Of a stretch of DNA of 64,000 nt, positions 1 to 8,346 are shown piece after piece. The stretch's first letter is position 1; the number at the start of each line of letters is the position of its first letter. Source of the stretch: Sulfitobacter marinus (GTDB lineage Bacteria; Pseudomonadota; Alphaproteobacteria; Rhodobacterales; Rhodobacteraceae). The stretch lies in the NCBI RefSeq assembly GCF_900116285.1, contig NZ_FPAJ01000003.1, positions 310,001 through 374,000 of the forward strand, given 5' to 3'. A program made the translations under genes and the position numbers. Under the pieces are notes generated by a model. That model was not told where the DNA came from and did no database searches. It worked only from the letters and a program-made list of their open reading frames with translations.

Positions 1-2
1 GG

Positions 3-1019
3 ATTGCTTTTCGGCAGGCTGAACTGGCCGCGGTCAAGATGGTTGATACCCTAACAACAGAGCATGATATCGAGATTGATCGTCATTCCGAGGGCGAGAC
101 CGAACTGGCCCATAGGCCAAAAGATATGGCTGATTTGCGCGCGCGCGTTCCGGAAATCAAAGAAAACTACGGTCTTGATGCGACGCTGATCGAAAAGCGG
201 GAGCTTGCGGCTCATGGGCTGCGTGGGGATTTCCATGGCGCGTTGACAATTCCGGCCGGCTTTGCCTTGAACCCGCGAAAATACGTGACGGGGCTGGCAG
301 GTGCCGCCGAGAAGGCTGGCGCGGTCATTTTCCACAACACAGCAGCGGAAAACATCGTCAAGACATCGCGCGGTTATCAGGTCCAGACCAAAATTGGATC
401 TCTTAAGGCCAAGCAACTGCTGGTCGCGACGAATGGGTATTCTTCGGAAGGTATGCCAAATTGGCTGGCGGGCCGATACATGCCCGCGCAATCAAGCGTG
501 ATCGTGACGCGCCCGCTTACCGAAGCAGAAATCGAGGCGGCGGGCTGGTTTAGCAATCAGATGGTCTATGACAGCCGATACCTTTTGCATTATTTTAGGT
601 TGATGCCTGATCGCCGGATGCTTTTCGGAATGCGCGGCGGATTGATGACGGGCCCCGCTGCCGAAGCGCGTGCGACTGCGCAGGTCCGGCGTGATTTCGA
701 ACAGTTTTTTCCAGCTTGGAGACATGTTGAAACCCCCTATAGCTGGTCGGGCATGGTCTGTCTGTCCCGGGACCACATGCCATTCGTAGGAGGGCTGCCG
801 GGCAATAAAGGCATATTCGCGAGCCTTTGTTATCATGGAAATGGTGTTGCAATGGGAACATATTGCGGCGCGTTGGCGGCCAATGCGATTTTGGGGGAAA
901 CGGATACAATGCCTTTCCCGGCTGCGGTTCGAACACCCTTATCCCGGTTTGAGTTGGGCAGGTTCCGGCGGGCGTTGTTGCCGTTTGCCTATCTGTGGTA
1001 TGGGCTCGCAGATCGATAG
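3..1019 (+). CDS. FAD-dependent oxidoreductase (DadA/PuuB-like), 5' end outside the window
   Basis: This is the C-terminal part of a DAO-superfamily flavoprotein that oxidises an amine or amino acid using FAD. The reading frame is open from base 3, upstream of the first methionine at 39, with no stop, so the gene starts before the window and the N-terminal Rossmann dinucleotide motif is missing. What remains includes the substrate domain and the typical C-terminal FAD contact region, with SRDHMPFVGG followed by a glycine-rich CYHGNGVAMG stretch, as in gamma-glutamylputrescine oxidase and sarcosine/glycine oxidase relatives. The exact substrate cannot be told from sequence. It is followed after 61 bp by ugd on the same strand, with no obvious functional link. 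Confidence 0.85.
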   Translation: MAFRQAELAAVKMVDTLTTEHDIEIDRHSEGETELAHRPKDMADLRARVPEIKENYGLDATLIEKRELAAHGLRGDFHGALTIPAGFALNPRKYVTGLAGAAEKAGAVIFHNTAAENIVKTSRGYQVQTKIGSLKAKQLLVATNGYSSEGMPNWLAGRYMPAQSSVIVTRPLTEAEIEAAGWFSNQMVYDSRYLLHYFRLMPDRRMLFGMRGGLMTGPAAEARATAQVRRDFEQFFPAWRHVETPYSWSGMVCLSRDHMPFVGGLPGNKGIFASLCYHGNGVAMGTYCGALAANAILGETDTMPFPAAVRTPLSRFELGRFRRALLPFAYLWYGLADR

Positions 1020-1080
1020 CGCATCTTCCCAAACGCGCTTCTTATCAACTTTTATCAATAGAATTTGAGGGGCCGAACCG

Positions 1081-2400
1081 ATGAAGATTGCAATGATTGG
1101 CACGGGCTATGTCGGTTTGGTGTCCGGTGTCTGTTTTTCTGATTTCGGCCATGATGTTGTTTGCGTCGATAAAGACCCGAACAAAATTGCCCAGCTTGAA
1201 CAAGGGATTGTCCCAATCTACGAGCCCGGTCTGGACGACCTGATGGCTAAAAACGTCAGCGCGGGCCGTCTATCGTTTTCCACCGATTTACAAGCCGCGG
1301 TTGACGGTGCTGATGCTATTTTCATCGCGGTTGGCACACCGACACGCCGGGGGGATGGGCATGCTGATCTGACATATGTCATGGCTGCCGCGATCGAAAT
1401 TGCGGACGCCCTGACCGGATATGCCGTCATCGTGACCAAATCGACAGTCCCCGTCGGCACAAACCGGCAAGTTCAAAAGGTTATTACCGAGGCAAACCCC
1501 GAAGCCGACTTTGATATCGCGTCGAACCCCGAGTTTCTGCGCGAAGGTGCCGCGATTGATGACTTTATGCGTCCAGACCGTGTTGTTGTTGGCGTTGAGA
1601 GTGCCCGCGCCATTGAGGTGATGGGCGCGATATACCGCCCCCTATCGCTGCGTGAATTTTCGATTATGTACACTGGTTTGGAAAGCGCCGAGATGATAAA
1701 ATATGCGGCGAACGCGTTTCTTGCGATGAAGATCACCTTCATCAACGAGATCGCGTCGCTGTGCGAGCGTACAGGCGCAGATGTGAAAATGGTGTCCAAG
1801 GGAATGGGCCTTGATAACCGGATTGGGTCCAAGTTTCTGCATGCCGGCCCTGGCTATGGCGGGAGCTGTTTCCCAAAGGATACGCAGGCACTTGCACGCA
1901 TGGGGCAAGATCATGCGGTCCCGATGCAGTTAACAGAAACTGTGATTAAGGTGAACGATGAGGTGAAGCGCAGAATGGTCGATAAAGTGGTCGATATCTG
2001 CGGCGGATCGGTCAACGGTAAAACCATTGCTGTTCTAGGCGTTACTTTTAAACCCAACACTGACGATATGCGCGATGCACCCAGCCTTACCATCGTGCCG
2101 CAATTGGTCGGAAACGGTGCAAAGGTGCGTGTGGTGGATCCCCAAGGCAAGCACGAAGGAGAGGCATTATTGCCCGGTGTGTCGTGGCTTGACGATGTGT
2201 ATCAGGCCGCACAAGACGCGGATGCGCTGGTGATTTTGACCGAGTGGAACGAATTCAGGGCACTGGACTTAAAGCGGATGGCCGAGCGTATGTCGACGCC
2301 TGTCATGGCTGACCTGCGCAATATTTATAGCCCCAAAGACGCGGAGAATGCAGGTTTTAGCGCCTATGTTTCGATTGGCCGCGCGGGGTATGGCGTTTAA
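1081..2400 (+). CDS. ugd: UDP-glucose 6-dehydrogenase
   Basis: Cytosolic enzyme that oxidises UDP-glucose to UDP-glucuronate with two NAD+, feeding capsule, exopolysaccharide and lipid A/LPS sugar synthesis. The 439-residue length is normal for the family. The N-terminal NAD-binding fold has GTGYVG at residues 7-12; the central dimerisation helix follows. The catalytic cysteine lies in the GYGGSCFPKD motif at about residue 263, and the C-terminal UDP-binding domain includes the LGVTFKPNTDDMRD region. A GAGGGG sequence precedes the ATG. The stop codon overlaps the stop of the convergent flgD gene by 4 bp (palindromic TTAA), so there is no room for a terminator between them. A Wzx-like flippase lies 24 kb downstream, but co-regulation is not evident. 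Confidence 0.97.
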   Translation: MKIAMIGTGYVGLVSGVCFSDFGHDVVCVDKDPNKIAQLEQGIVPIYEPGLDDLMAKNVSAGRLSFSTDLQAAVDGADAIFIAVGTPTRRGDGHADLTYVMAAAIEIADALTGYAVIVTKSTVPVGTNRQVQKVITEANPEADFDIASNPEFLREGAAIDDFMRPDRVVVGVESARAIEVMGAIYRPLSLREFSIMYTGLESAEMIKYAANAFLAMKITFINEIASLCERTGADVKMVSKGMGLDNRIGSKFLHAGPGYGGSCFPKDTQALARMGQDHAVPMQLTETVIKVNDEVKRRMVDKVVDICGGSVNGKTIAVLGVTFKPNTDDMRDAPSLTIVPQLVGNGAKVRVVDPQGKHEGEALLPGVSWLDDVYQAAQDADALVILTEWNEFRALDLKRMAERMSTPVMADLRNIYSPKDAENAGFSAYVSIGRAGYGV

Positions 2401-3062
2401 TCGGCCTCTCGTAATGCTGTGACATCTGCTGTTGTAATCTTACTTCCCCCGGCAAGGATCAGATGTGTGGCACCTTCTTCAATCCTCGCTTCCGTGATGC
2501 GTGAATAGGTTGTGGCTTCTGTCTCATTGACTAATTCCCCGGCCTTAAAGCTTTCAACCTTAAAGCTGTAAGTTCCGGCTGGAAAAGGGGTGCCGTTTGA
2601 GGAAACGCCGGCCCATTGCACAGGCTCGTCAGAGACGGGGATAAGGCTCCGCAGCACTTCCGTGCCCTGCGCGTTGTAGGCAACCAGCTCAGCGCGATCT
2701 GCCCCGGCTGTTGCAGTCGGCAGAACAGTGATGGGGGAGCCGCTGAACTCGGCAGGGGCCGTTGTTCGTGCCTCCATCCCGATCCAGCTTGCGATTTGGC
2801 TGATGCCGCCGCCGCTCAGTTGGGCCGATAAGGCGGTGAGCAGATCATTGGACTTTACCTGCTGTTCAACCATAGAAAATTGCGCCAGCTGCGCAGAGTA
2901 TTCCGAGGAATCAATAGGCTCAAGCGGATCTTGATAGCGTGCCTGCGTGGTCAGCATCTGCAGAAATGTTTCGAAATCAGACGATATTACGCTTTTGGAT
3001 TGTACGGCAGCTGTCGCGGTTTGTGTTGTTGAGGCGGCTGAACTTGTTGCAGTGACTGTCAT
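2397..3062 (-). CDS. flgD: Flagellar hook assembly (hook cap) protein FlgD
   Basis: FlgD forms the temporary cap that lets hook subunits (FlgE) polymerise on the rod; it is exported by the flagellar type III system. At 221 residues it has the expected size. The conserved N-terminal segment (about residues 28-75, containing FETFLQMLTTQARYQDPLEP and a Q-rich AQLAQFSMVEQQ stretch) is diagnostic. The rest matches the FlgD Ig/tudor-like region with a PFPAGTYSF turn. It lies 12 bp downstream of fliK on the same strand, so the pair is transcribed together, cap scaffold plus hook-length ruler. It converges on and overlaps ugd. Confidence 0.95.
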   Translation of the reverse strand: MTVTATSSAASTTQTATAAVQSKSVISSDFETFLQMLTTQARYQDPLEPIDSSEYSAQLAQFSMVEQQVKSNDLLTALSAQLSGGGISQIASWIGMEARTTAPAEFSGSPITVLPTATAGADRAELVAYNAQGTEVLRSLIPVSDEPVQWAGVSSNGTPFPAGTYSFKVESFKAGELVNETEATTYSRITEARIEEGATHLILAGGSKITTADVTALREAD

Positions 3063-3074
3063 GTAAACTTCTTC

Positions 3075-4919
3075 CTATATACGAATATCAAGGCCCGTGT
3101 CGCCCAGCGGCGTAGGGGCGTTTTCAGCAATTGCGTCAGCGGCGGGTAGTTCAGGTTGATCCTCCATAAGCGAATTTTCATTGGCTATTATATCGGATTG
3201 CTGTGGCGTACCGTCGCCTTCGTGGCTGAAAGAGAACCCAGGATCGGCATAACCGAGCAGCTTTAGTTCTTGGTCAAGTTGGTCAATGTTGCGTCGTAAC
3301 ATATCGAGAGTTTCAGGTCGTTCGGCTTGCACATTTACAATAAGACCCGCTTCCGCTTGGCTAATGGACAGCCTGACACGCCCAAGTTCTTCGGGGCTCA
3401 GCGCCACATCCACGGTCTTGCTGCCGCTTGTGTGGATTACCTCGGCCAATTGGGGCGGGATGTGTTGCGGGATTGCAGCTTTGACGGCGAACTGTGTCGG
3501 TGTCTGTGACACGCTACGGGACTGCTCCGTCAGAGGTGTCTGTATCAGTTCAGCCTCTGTGTCAGCATCAGACGCGCCAAGCCCGAGGCGAAGGTTATCT
3601 GCTGTGTCGCTGGATTGATGAAGTTGCGCGGCTGATGTCGCCATATTCGCGGCGCGCGCCTGAGGTATCAAAGTGGTTCGAGTTTTAGCAGCCTCGGAGG
3701 TTTTGGTCTCTGGCCTATCCTTACTTGGCAAGTCGCTCCGTACTTCGCGGCCGGCTTTGGTTGTCGCTATTCCAAGTTGGGGGGGTGACGATGGTTGACC
3801 GTTCGAAGCTGTCACAAAACTATAGTTCGCACTGGGCTTTGTCGCTGCAAGGCCAGTCTGCGAGGGTTGTGTGGTATCCGGTTTGGCTACAACTTTATCT
3901 TGATTTTTTGACTCATTGGATGTGCTTTTCAGATCTCTTCGAGGGTTAAGCGCACCCTTTGTGCTTAGCTCATTGTGAGGCGTTGCGGGTTCAGTTTTTG
4001 AAGGCTTGGGTTCACCTAGCGCATTTGGTACGGCTACCAGTTTTTGCGTCTCTGCAGGATCAAACACCCGGGAAATTTGGCCTGACCCCTTGCCATCCAG
4101 ATGCCTAGGCTCTGTTGATGACCCTACCTGAACCGGGTTCAGTTGAGCACTATTTGAAGCTGTTGTTCGTTCCCCAGAGTTCTGGCGTGGCAATTCAGAT
4201 GCATGTTTTTTTGAATCAGTTGCGTGATACAATACCTCGCCATTTTCGGCGGATTTGGCTGCGAAAATAACCTCAGAGTTCTTAGTTGTTGGAACAGCCT
4301 GTTGAGATAAAACTTTTTGAAGAACGAGGTTATTAGGCTGATCTTCCGCCGGTTGTGGGGGCACCTGAGCAGGTGTCGAAAGCATTTGCGCCGGGTTCGC
4401 CTTTGGCGCGGCCTGCGCCGTCCTTGTTTCGCCAGAACGGCCGTGCGTATCCGTCCCAACCGGTATAATCCTAGGATTTTCTCCAGCTTTAGGCCAAAGC
4501 GAAGCCTCTGCCGCGCTTTGAAGAGTGGTGCCTCTGCCGTCTGTTGGTTCACCTGTCGCGCGCCGATGACCGCGTTCAATAGGGGCTTTGTCACCCATCG
4601 CGAGTTCTTCGTTTTCATTTTCGCCCGCTAGCTGTTCGTCACGCTGGGCAGCATCTGTTTCGACGCGGGATTCACCTCGCATTTCAGGATGTGTTTCCTC
4701 AGCGTCAGTGCCAGTGATATTAGGGTGTCTACCAGCGATGTCACCACTTTCGCGGGTCTCCTCCGCTTGCGTGAGTTCGGTGAATATTGCGGAAAACTGT
4801 GTGTATTTCGTACCTGCCGCTGGCGGCGAGTTCTGATAACCGCTGTCTACCGCGGTCGATTGGCGATCTGCTTTTGCCCCATTTCCGTTCACTGAACTGA
4901 GCGCATCTGACAACTGCAT
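3075..4919 (-). CDS. fliK: Flagellar hook-length control protein FliK
   Basis: FliK is the secreted molecular ruler that measures hook length and switches FlhB specificity from rod/hook to filament substrates. The 614-residue protein has a long low-complexity polar N-terminal region rich in Ser, Thr, Glu, Gln and Lys (about residues 1-480), as expected for an unfolded ruler. A conserved Flg_hook C-terminal domain follows at about 490-580, with SPEELGRVRLSI and a PETLDMLRRN helix. The N-terminal part is poorly conserved in all FliKs, so the call rests on the C-terminal domain and the neighbour flgD 12 bp downstream. It is divergent from flgJ; the shared intergenic region carries a CtrA-like box. 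Confidence 0.93.
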   Translation of the reverse strand: MQLSDALSSVNGNGAKADRQSTAVDSGYQNSPPAAGTKYTQFSAIFTELTQAEETRESGDIAGRHPNITGTDAEETHPEMRGESRVETDAAQRDEQLAGENENEELAMGDKAPIERGHRRATGEPTDGRGTTLQSAAEASLWPKAGENPRIIPVGTDTHGRSGETRTAQAAPKANPAQMLSTPAQVPPQPAEDQPNNLVLQKVLSQQAVPTTKNSEVIFAAKSAENGEVLYHATDSKKHASELPRQNSGERTTASNSAQLNPVQVGSSTEPRHLDGKGSGQISRVFDPAETQKLVAVPNALGEPKPSKTEPATPHNELSTKGALNPRRDLKSTSNESKNQDKVVAKPDTTQPSQTGLAATKPSANYSFVTASNGQPSSPPQLGIATTKAGREVRSDLPSKDRPETKTSEAAKTRTTLIPQARAANMATSAAQLHQSSDTADNLRLGLGASDADTEAELIQTPLTEQSRSVSQTPTQFAVKAAIPQHIPPQLAEVIHTSGSKTVDVALSPEELGRVRLSISQAEAGLIVNVQAERPETLDMLRRNIDQLDQELKLLGYADPGFSFSHEGDGTPQQSDIIANENSLMEDQPELPAADAIAENAPTPLGDTGLDIRI

Positions 4920-4971
4920 CTAACTACTCCAAAAGGGTATTCCGGTTCGCGACGAATATGACGAGAGATAG

Positions 4972-4986
4972 TTACCGGTTGTTTAC
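4972..4986. promoter_or_regulatory. CtrA-box-like motif between fliK and flgJ
   Basis: TTAC-N7-TTAC, a two-mismatch form of the alphaproteobacterial CtrA consensus TTAA-N7-TTAA, lies in the 117-bp divergent region. It forms part of a near-tandem TTACCGG repeat (4972-4978 and 4983-4989), so two adjacent half-sites are obvious by eye. The motif is short and degenerate; support comes mainly from five similar sites in the other flagellar promoter regions. Confidence 0.45.
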
Positions 4987-5036
4987 CGGTTTCTGAGCAT
5001 GATCAGCAAAGTAGGTGCAATTTAAGGAATAATGAC

Positions 5037-5321
5037 ATGGATATCCCGGCGATACGGGGCGTCTCGGGTCAGGTGAATGGTCCGCAGAAGCGTCTTTATG
5101 AAACTGCGCAAGAACTCGAAGCCACGTTTCTGGCTGAAATGTTGAAGTCTGCGGGGTTTGGTGAAGCCCGAGACAGTTTCGGAGGGGGAGCAGGAGAAGA
5201 GCAATTTGGATCATTTCTGTTGCAACAACAGGCGATGCAGATTGTTAAGGCCGGCGGTATTGGCCTTACGGAAACCCTATTTCAAGCATTGAGAGACAAA
5301 ACCGATGACCCAACAAATTGA
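5037..5321 (+). CDS. flgJ: FlgJ-like rod-binding protein (no muramidase domain)
   Basis: A 94-residue protein matching only the N-terminal rod-capping/rod-binding domain of FlgJ: it contains a helix with LEATFLAEMLKSAGF and a FGSFLLQQQA segment, then an amphipathic C-terminal helix. In enterobacteria FlgJ also carries a peptidoglycan hydrolase domain; many alphaproteobacteria have this short single-domain form and use a separate lytic enzyme. Its likely role is to scaffold assembly of the distal rod (FlgG) in the periplasm. It is first in a unit with a FlgN-like gene, which starts inside its last codons, implying translational coupling. Confidence 0.85.
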   Translation: MDIPAIRGVSGQVNGPQKRLYETAQELEATFLAEMLKSAGFGEARDSFGGGAGEEQFGSFLLQQQAMQIVKAGGIGLTETLFQALRDKTDDPTN

Positions 5322-5661
5322 TACATTAATTGAGTCACTAGATGATGTTCTAGAGGCCGAGCGGTCCGCGTTAATCACGGGAAAGCTAGAGCTCCTCACT
5401 AATATGGCAGATAAAAAAGAGGAGCTGATTGAGGCGTTGAACAGTGCAAAATTCGACGACGACACATCGCTTAAGCTGCTGGATATAAAGGTAAAACGCA
5501 ACCAAGAGCTTCTAAATAATGCGCTTGATGGAATTCGTAAGGTCACGCGCCGGATGGCGGCGTTTCGCCGGGTACAGGCATCTCTCGAGACCTACGATAA
5601 GAATGGCGACAAGTGCATTGTAGAGGTCGCGCCCAAATCTTCGGTCGAGCGCCGCGCCTGA
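5305..5661 (+). CDS. flgN: FlgN-like flagellar export chaperone
   Basis: A 118-residue, highly helical acidic/basic protein with heptad-like leucines (LIESLDDVLEAERSALITGK, then LLDIKVKRNQELLNNAL). This is the architecture of FlgN, the cytosolic chaperone for the hook-filament junction proteins FlgK and FlgL. Sequence conservation in this family is low, so the call rests on length, helical pattern and its place directly after flgJ, overlapping it by 17 bp. A 205-bp gap follows before flagellin. Confidence 0.7.
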   Translation: MTQQIDTLIESLDDVLEAERSALITGKLELLTNMADKKEELIEALNSAKFDDDTSLKLLDIKVKRNQELLNNALDGIRKVTRRMAAFRRVQASLETYDKNGDKCIVEVAPKSSVERRA

Positions 5662-5697
5662 TTTTGAATCAAATGCGGGTCATTGGGTCCGGCAAAA

Positions 5698-5712
5698 TTA
5701 GGGAGCTGTTAA
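5698..5712. promoter_or_regulatory. CtrA-box-like motif upstream of flagellin
   Basis: TTAG-N7-TTAA (spacer GGAGCTG) lies about 155 bp before the flagellin start, matching the CtrA consensus in 7 of 8 positions. It is in the 205-bp gap after flgN, where a separate flagellin promoter would be expected. The gap shows no clear sigma-54 (GG-N10-GC) or sigma-28 element. Confidence 0.45.
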
Positions 5713-5823
5713 GCGAAACAAGAACATGGTGCAGGTGCATCCGAGGTCGGGTGGCGCACCATTTTGTAGTTGAATGTGTGCACAGGTCAGAATGGCATTT
5801 TGGTCCAGCCCCAGGGGGGAGGG

Positions 5824-5845
5824 CCGCAAACGGACGCAAAGCGTC
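5824..5845 (+). promoter_or_regulatory. Tandem small hairpins in the flagellin mRNA leader
   Basis: Two adjacent tight hairpins, CCG-caaa-CGG (5824-5833) and GACGC-aaa-GCGTC (5833-5845), sit 21 nt upstream of the flagellin start codon. They display two repeated GCAAA elements. In Caulobacter FlbT acts on the 5' untranslated region of flagellin mRNA, and flbT is encoded close by here, so a regulatory leader is a reasonable inference. Confidence 0.35.
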
Positions 5846-5866
5846 ATTGACTAAAGGAACATGTTC

Positions 5867-6709
5867 ATGTCGAGCATTAACACAAACAACGGCGCAATGG
5901 TTGCGCTTCAAACTCTTCGTTCCATCAACCGGGACCTGACTGCGACACAAAGCGCAATTTCCACAGGTAAGGACATCAATACTGCAAAAGATAACTCTGC
6001 GATCTGGGCGATTTCCAAGGTCATGGAGTCTGATGTCGCCGGCTTTGAAGCGGTTCAGGATTCTCTCGCGGTGGGCGAATCCACGGTAGCGGTTGCCTCT
6101 GCTGGTGCAGAACAAATCGTTGAAACGCTCAAAGAAATGAAGGCGCTCTCCGTCGCTGGACAATCTGAAACTGCTGATTTCGCAAAAATCGATGCGGACA
6201 TGCAGGAAAAGATTGCCCAGATTACTGCGATCACAGAAGGATCTCAGTTCAACGGCGTAAACCTTCTTAAAGCTGATATTGACGGAAATGCCAGTACCAG
6301 TTTGACAGTGGTTTCATCGCTGGACCGCGTTGGTTCAGGTGCACCTACAGTAACCACGATTGATGTCGCCACAGCCGACTTTACCACCAATCTGGATGCC
6401 TCAACCATCACACCGATCACTGATTCCGTCACTGCGGCAACTGCGTTTTCCGACATTGAAAGTTTCTTGATCGTTGCAATTGACGGTGCAGCAGCCCTTG
6501 GTGCGTCTGCTCAACGGATCTCCGACCAAGGAGAATTCATGAGCAAGCTAAGCGATGCTGTGACATCCGGTATCGGCTCTCTGGTAGACGCTGATATGGA
6601 AGCGGCGTCCGCGAAGCTTCAAGCGCTGCAAACTCAGCAGCAGCTGGGTGTGCAATCGCTCTCCATTGCAAACCAGGCACCGCAGACAATCCTGTCGCTC
6701 TTCCGGTAA
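5867..6709 (+). CDS. fliC: Flagellin
   Basis: Filament subunit, 280 residues. The conserved D0/D1 helical termini are present: N-terminal SSINTNNGAMVALQTLRSIN and STGKDINTAKDNSA, C-terminal ALQTQQQLGVQSLSIANQAP ending in LLFR-type SLFR. The central variable region (about 140-200) is short and rich in Thr, Ser, Val and Ala, as in other small alphaproteobacterial flagellins. An ATG exists at 5861, but the AAAGGA Shine-Dalgarno at 5853-5858 is well placed only for the ATG at 5867, which also gives the canonical MSSINTN start. It is followed by a strong hairpin and then flaF. It is the only flagellin in the window. Confidence 0.96.
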   Translation: MSSINTNNGAMVALQTLRSINRDLTATQSAISTGKDINTAKDNSAIWAISKVMESDVAGFEAVQDSLAVGESTVAVASAGAEQIVETLKEMKALSVAGQSETADFAKIDADMQEKIAQITAITEGSQFNGVNLLKADIDGNASTSLTVVSSLDRVGSGAPTVTTIDVATADFTTNLDASTITPITDSVTAATAFSDIESFLIVAIDGAAALGASAQRISDQGEFMSKLSDAVTSGIGSLVDADMEAASAKLQALQTQQQLGVQSLSIANQAPQTILSLFR

Positions 6710-6716
6710 GCGAACA

Positions 6717-6746
6717 GTCCCGGGCGCGCATGATTGCGCCCGGGAC
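6717..6746 (+). terminator. Strong GC hairpin after flagellin
   Basis: A perfect 11-bp inverted repeat GTCCCGGGCGC / GCGCCCGGGAC with an 8-nt loop starts 8 nt after the flagellin stop. There is no T-run after it, so it may be an mRNA-stabilising or attenuating structure rather than a full terminator, lowering flaF-flbT expression relative to flagellin. Confidence 0.7.
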
Positions 6747-6785
6747 ATTCGCAGCGGAACTTCATAATACAGGAAAGGCTTCCCA

Positions 6786-7157
6786 GTGAATGCAACGAAT
6801 TTAGCTCAGCGGGCTTATGCGCCGACCACGGCACCAACAAAGTCCAACAGAAGCATGGAATATGATGTGATCGCAAAGATCACTTACCGGCTTAAGAAAG
6901 CTATTGAAGCGGATGAATTAAGCCCATTGCTTAGTGCTCTTCACGAAAACAGGAAGCTTTGGCGCATGTTGGCTGTTAATGTCGCTGATTCGGAAAATTT
7001 GCTTCCCGATGATCTGCGCGCCCGCATCTTCTATCTTTCAGAATTCACAAACCAACATACGACCAAGGTCATCAGAAAAACCGCGTCCGCTGTGCCATTG
7101 CTCGAGGTAAACACCGCAATTTTACGCGGCCTTAGATCGGAAGGACCAGCATCATGA
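6786..7157 (+). CDS. flaF: Flagellin biosynthesis regulator FlaF
   Basis: FlaF (123 residues here) is an alphaproteobacterial protein needed for flagellin production; in Caulobacter it binds flagellin and works against FlbT to link flagellin translation to secretion. The family pattern is visible: an N-terminal AQRAYA, a helical core with RLKKAIEADELSPLLSALHENRKLWRMLAVNV, and a hydrophobic second half with LPDDLRARIFYLSEFTNQHT. The start is a GTG at 6786 after an AGGAAAGG sequence. The stop overlaps the flbT start (ATGA), so translation of the two antagonists is coupled. Confidence 0.93.
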   Translation: MNATNLAQRAYAPTTAPTKSNRSMEYDVIAKITYRLKKAIEADELSPLLSALHENRKLWRMLAVNVADSENLLPDDLRARIFYLSEFTNQHTTKVIRKTASAVPLLEVNTAILRGLRSEGPAS

Positions 7158-7558
7158 CGGGTCTTGTTCTTAAGCTCAGCCCTAAAGAGCGCATTCTCAT
7201 AAATGGCGCAGTCATCGAGAATGGTGACCGCCGTAGTCGATTGGCGATTATGACCCCAGACGCTAATATTCTGCGCCTTCGCGATGCGATCCACCCCGAA
7301 GATGCCAAAACACCAGTCAGACGGGTATGTTACGCGCTGCAACTGGTTCTTTCGGGGGATAGCGAACCAGATGAGGTATATCTGTCGCTCCTTCGCCAGA
7401 TTGAAGAACTGAGCCAAGTATTCACGGACGCTGACAGCCGGGCTGTATTGACCGAAGCCAGCACAGCAATCATCGCAACGCAGCATTATCGTGCAATGAA
7501 AGCTCTGAAATCTTTGTTCCCGCGTGAGGACCGCTTGTTGGCGGTGGGGTCGAGGTAA
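7154..7558 (+). CDS. flbT: Flagellin mRNA repressor FlbT
   Basis: FlbT is a post-transcriptional regulator; in Caulobacter it associates with the 5' leader of flagellin mRNA and promotes its decay until the hook is complete. The 134-residue protein shows the family signature: LVLKLSPKERILINGAVIENGDRRSRLAI at the N-terminus, then ILRLRDAIHPEDAKTPVRRVCYALQL. In rhizobia the homologue can act positively, so its sign here is unknown. It overlaps flaF upstream by 4 bp and the DUF1217 gene downstream by 1 bp (TAATG). Confidence 0.95.
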   Translation: MTGLVLKLSPKERILINGAVIENGDRRSRLAIMTPDANILRLRDAIHPEDAKTPVRRVCYALQLVLSGDSEPDEVYLSLLRQIEELSQVFTDADSRAVLTEASTAIIATQHYRAMKALKSLFPREDRLLAVGSR

Positions 7559-8346
7559 TGTTCCAACCAATCATACCATTTTCAGGTTTGACGGGTTGGC
7601 GTTTCCTCCAGAATACATACGATCGCCAATTCGAGACATTTTCCAAATCTGCTGAGTTGCAGCGGGATACGGAGTATTTTCAAGATAAAATATCGAGTAT
7701 CGAAACGGCGGAAGATCTTGTAAAGGACCGGCGGCTGCTCAGCGTTGCACTTGGCGCTTACGGTCTGCGGGATGATATAGACAACCGGTATTTCATTCAG
7801 AAGATTCTTGAGGAAGGAACGTCGAATGACGATTCCCTTGCAAACAGGTTCGCGGACCCGAAATACGCTGAATTTTCAAAAGCTTTTGGTTTTGGGCCGG
7901 GAGAGGTCTTGCGAACATCCGCACCTGATTTTTCATCAAACATGATTGAACTATATCAGGCGAATAGTTTTGAGGTTGCTGCTGGCGAACAAGACAGCAC
8001 AATGAGGGTTGCCTTGTATACTCAGCGTGAGATGAGCGAACTGGCTGCGTCTGATGGGTCAATCGATACGAAATGGTACACCATTATGGGTGACCCACCT
8101 TTGCGGAGCGTCTTTGAAAATGCTCTCAATTTACCTGAGGCATTTGGCCAGATCGATATTGATCAGCAACTTGCAGTGTTCAAGGACAGGGCCAAAAAGC
8201 AGTTTGGTACGGATGATATTTCTGTGTTCTCAGATCCCGCTCAGCTTGAGGATTTGATCACAACATACATTGTCCGTGAACAGTTGAGCAATTTCAACTC
8301 CAGCCTGTCATCTGGATCAATCGCCTTGACCTTGTTGCAAAGTTAG
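7558..8346 (+). CDS. DUF1217 family flagellar-locus protein
   Basis: A 262-residue protein of the DUF1217 family, found in alphaproteobacterial flagellar clusters and of unknown function. Visible features: N-terminal PFSGLTGWRFLQNTYDRQ, then SKSAELQRDTEYFQDKI and LVKDRRLLSVALGAYGL, which recur in this family. It has no signal peptide or membrane segment. The start overlaps the flbT stop (TAATG), so it is probably translated with flaF-flbT. Its stop overlaps the stop of the convergent fliI by 4 bp. A structural or export-related role is plausible but unproven. Confidence 0.85.
   Translation: MFQPIIPFSGLTGWRFLQNTYDRQFETFSKSAELQRDTEYFQDKISSIETAEDLVKDRRLLSVALGAYGLRDDIDNRYFIQKILEEGTSNDDSLANRFADPKYAEFSKAFGFGPGEVLRTSAPDFSSNMIELYQANSFEVAAGEQDSTMRVALYTQREMSELAASDGSIDTKWYTIMGDPPLRSVFENALNLPEAFGQIDIDQQLAVFKDRAKKQFGTDDISVFSDPAQLEDLITTYIVREQLSNFNSSLSSGSIALTLLQS

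Noticed and set aside
5785..5812. TGGCA-like sequence before flagellin as a sigma-54 promoter
   Set aside because: The GG-N10-GC spacing required for a -24/-12 promoter is not met.
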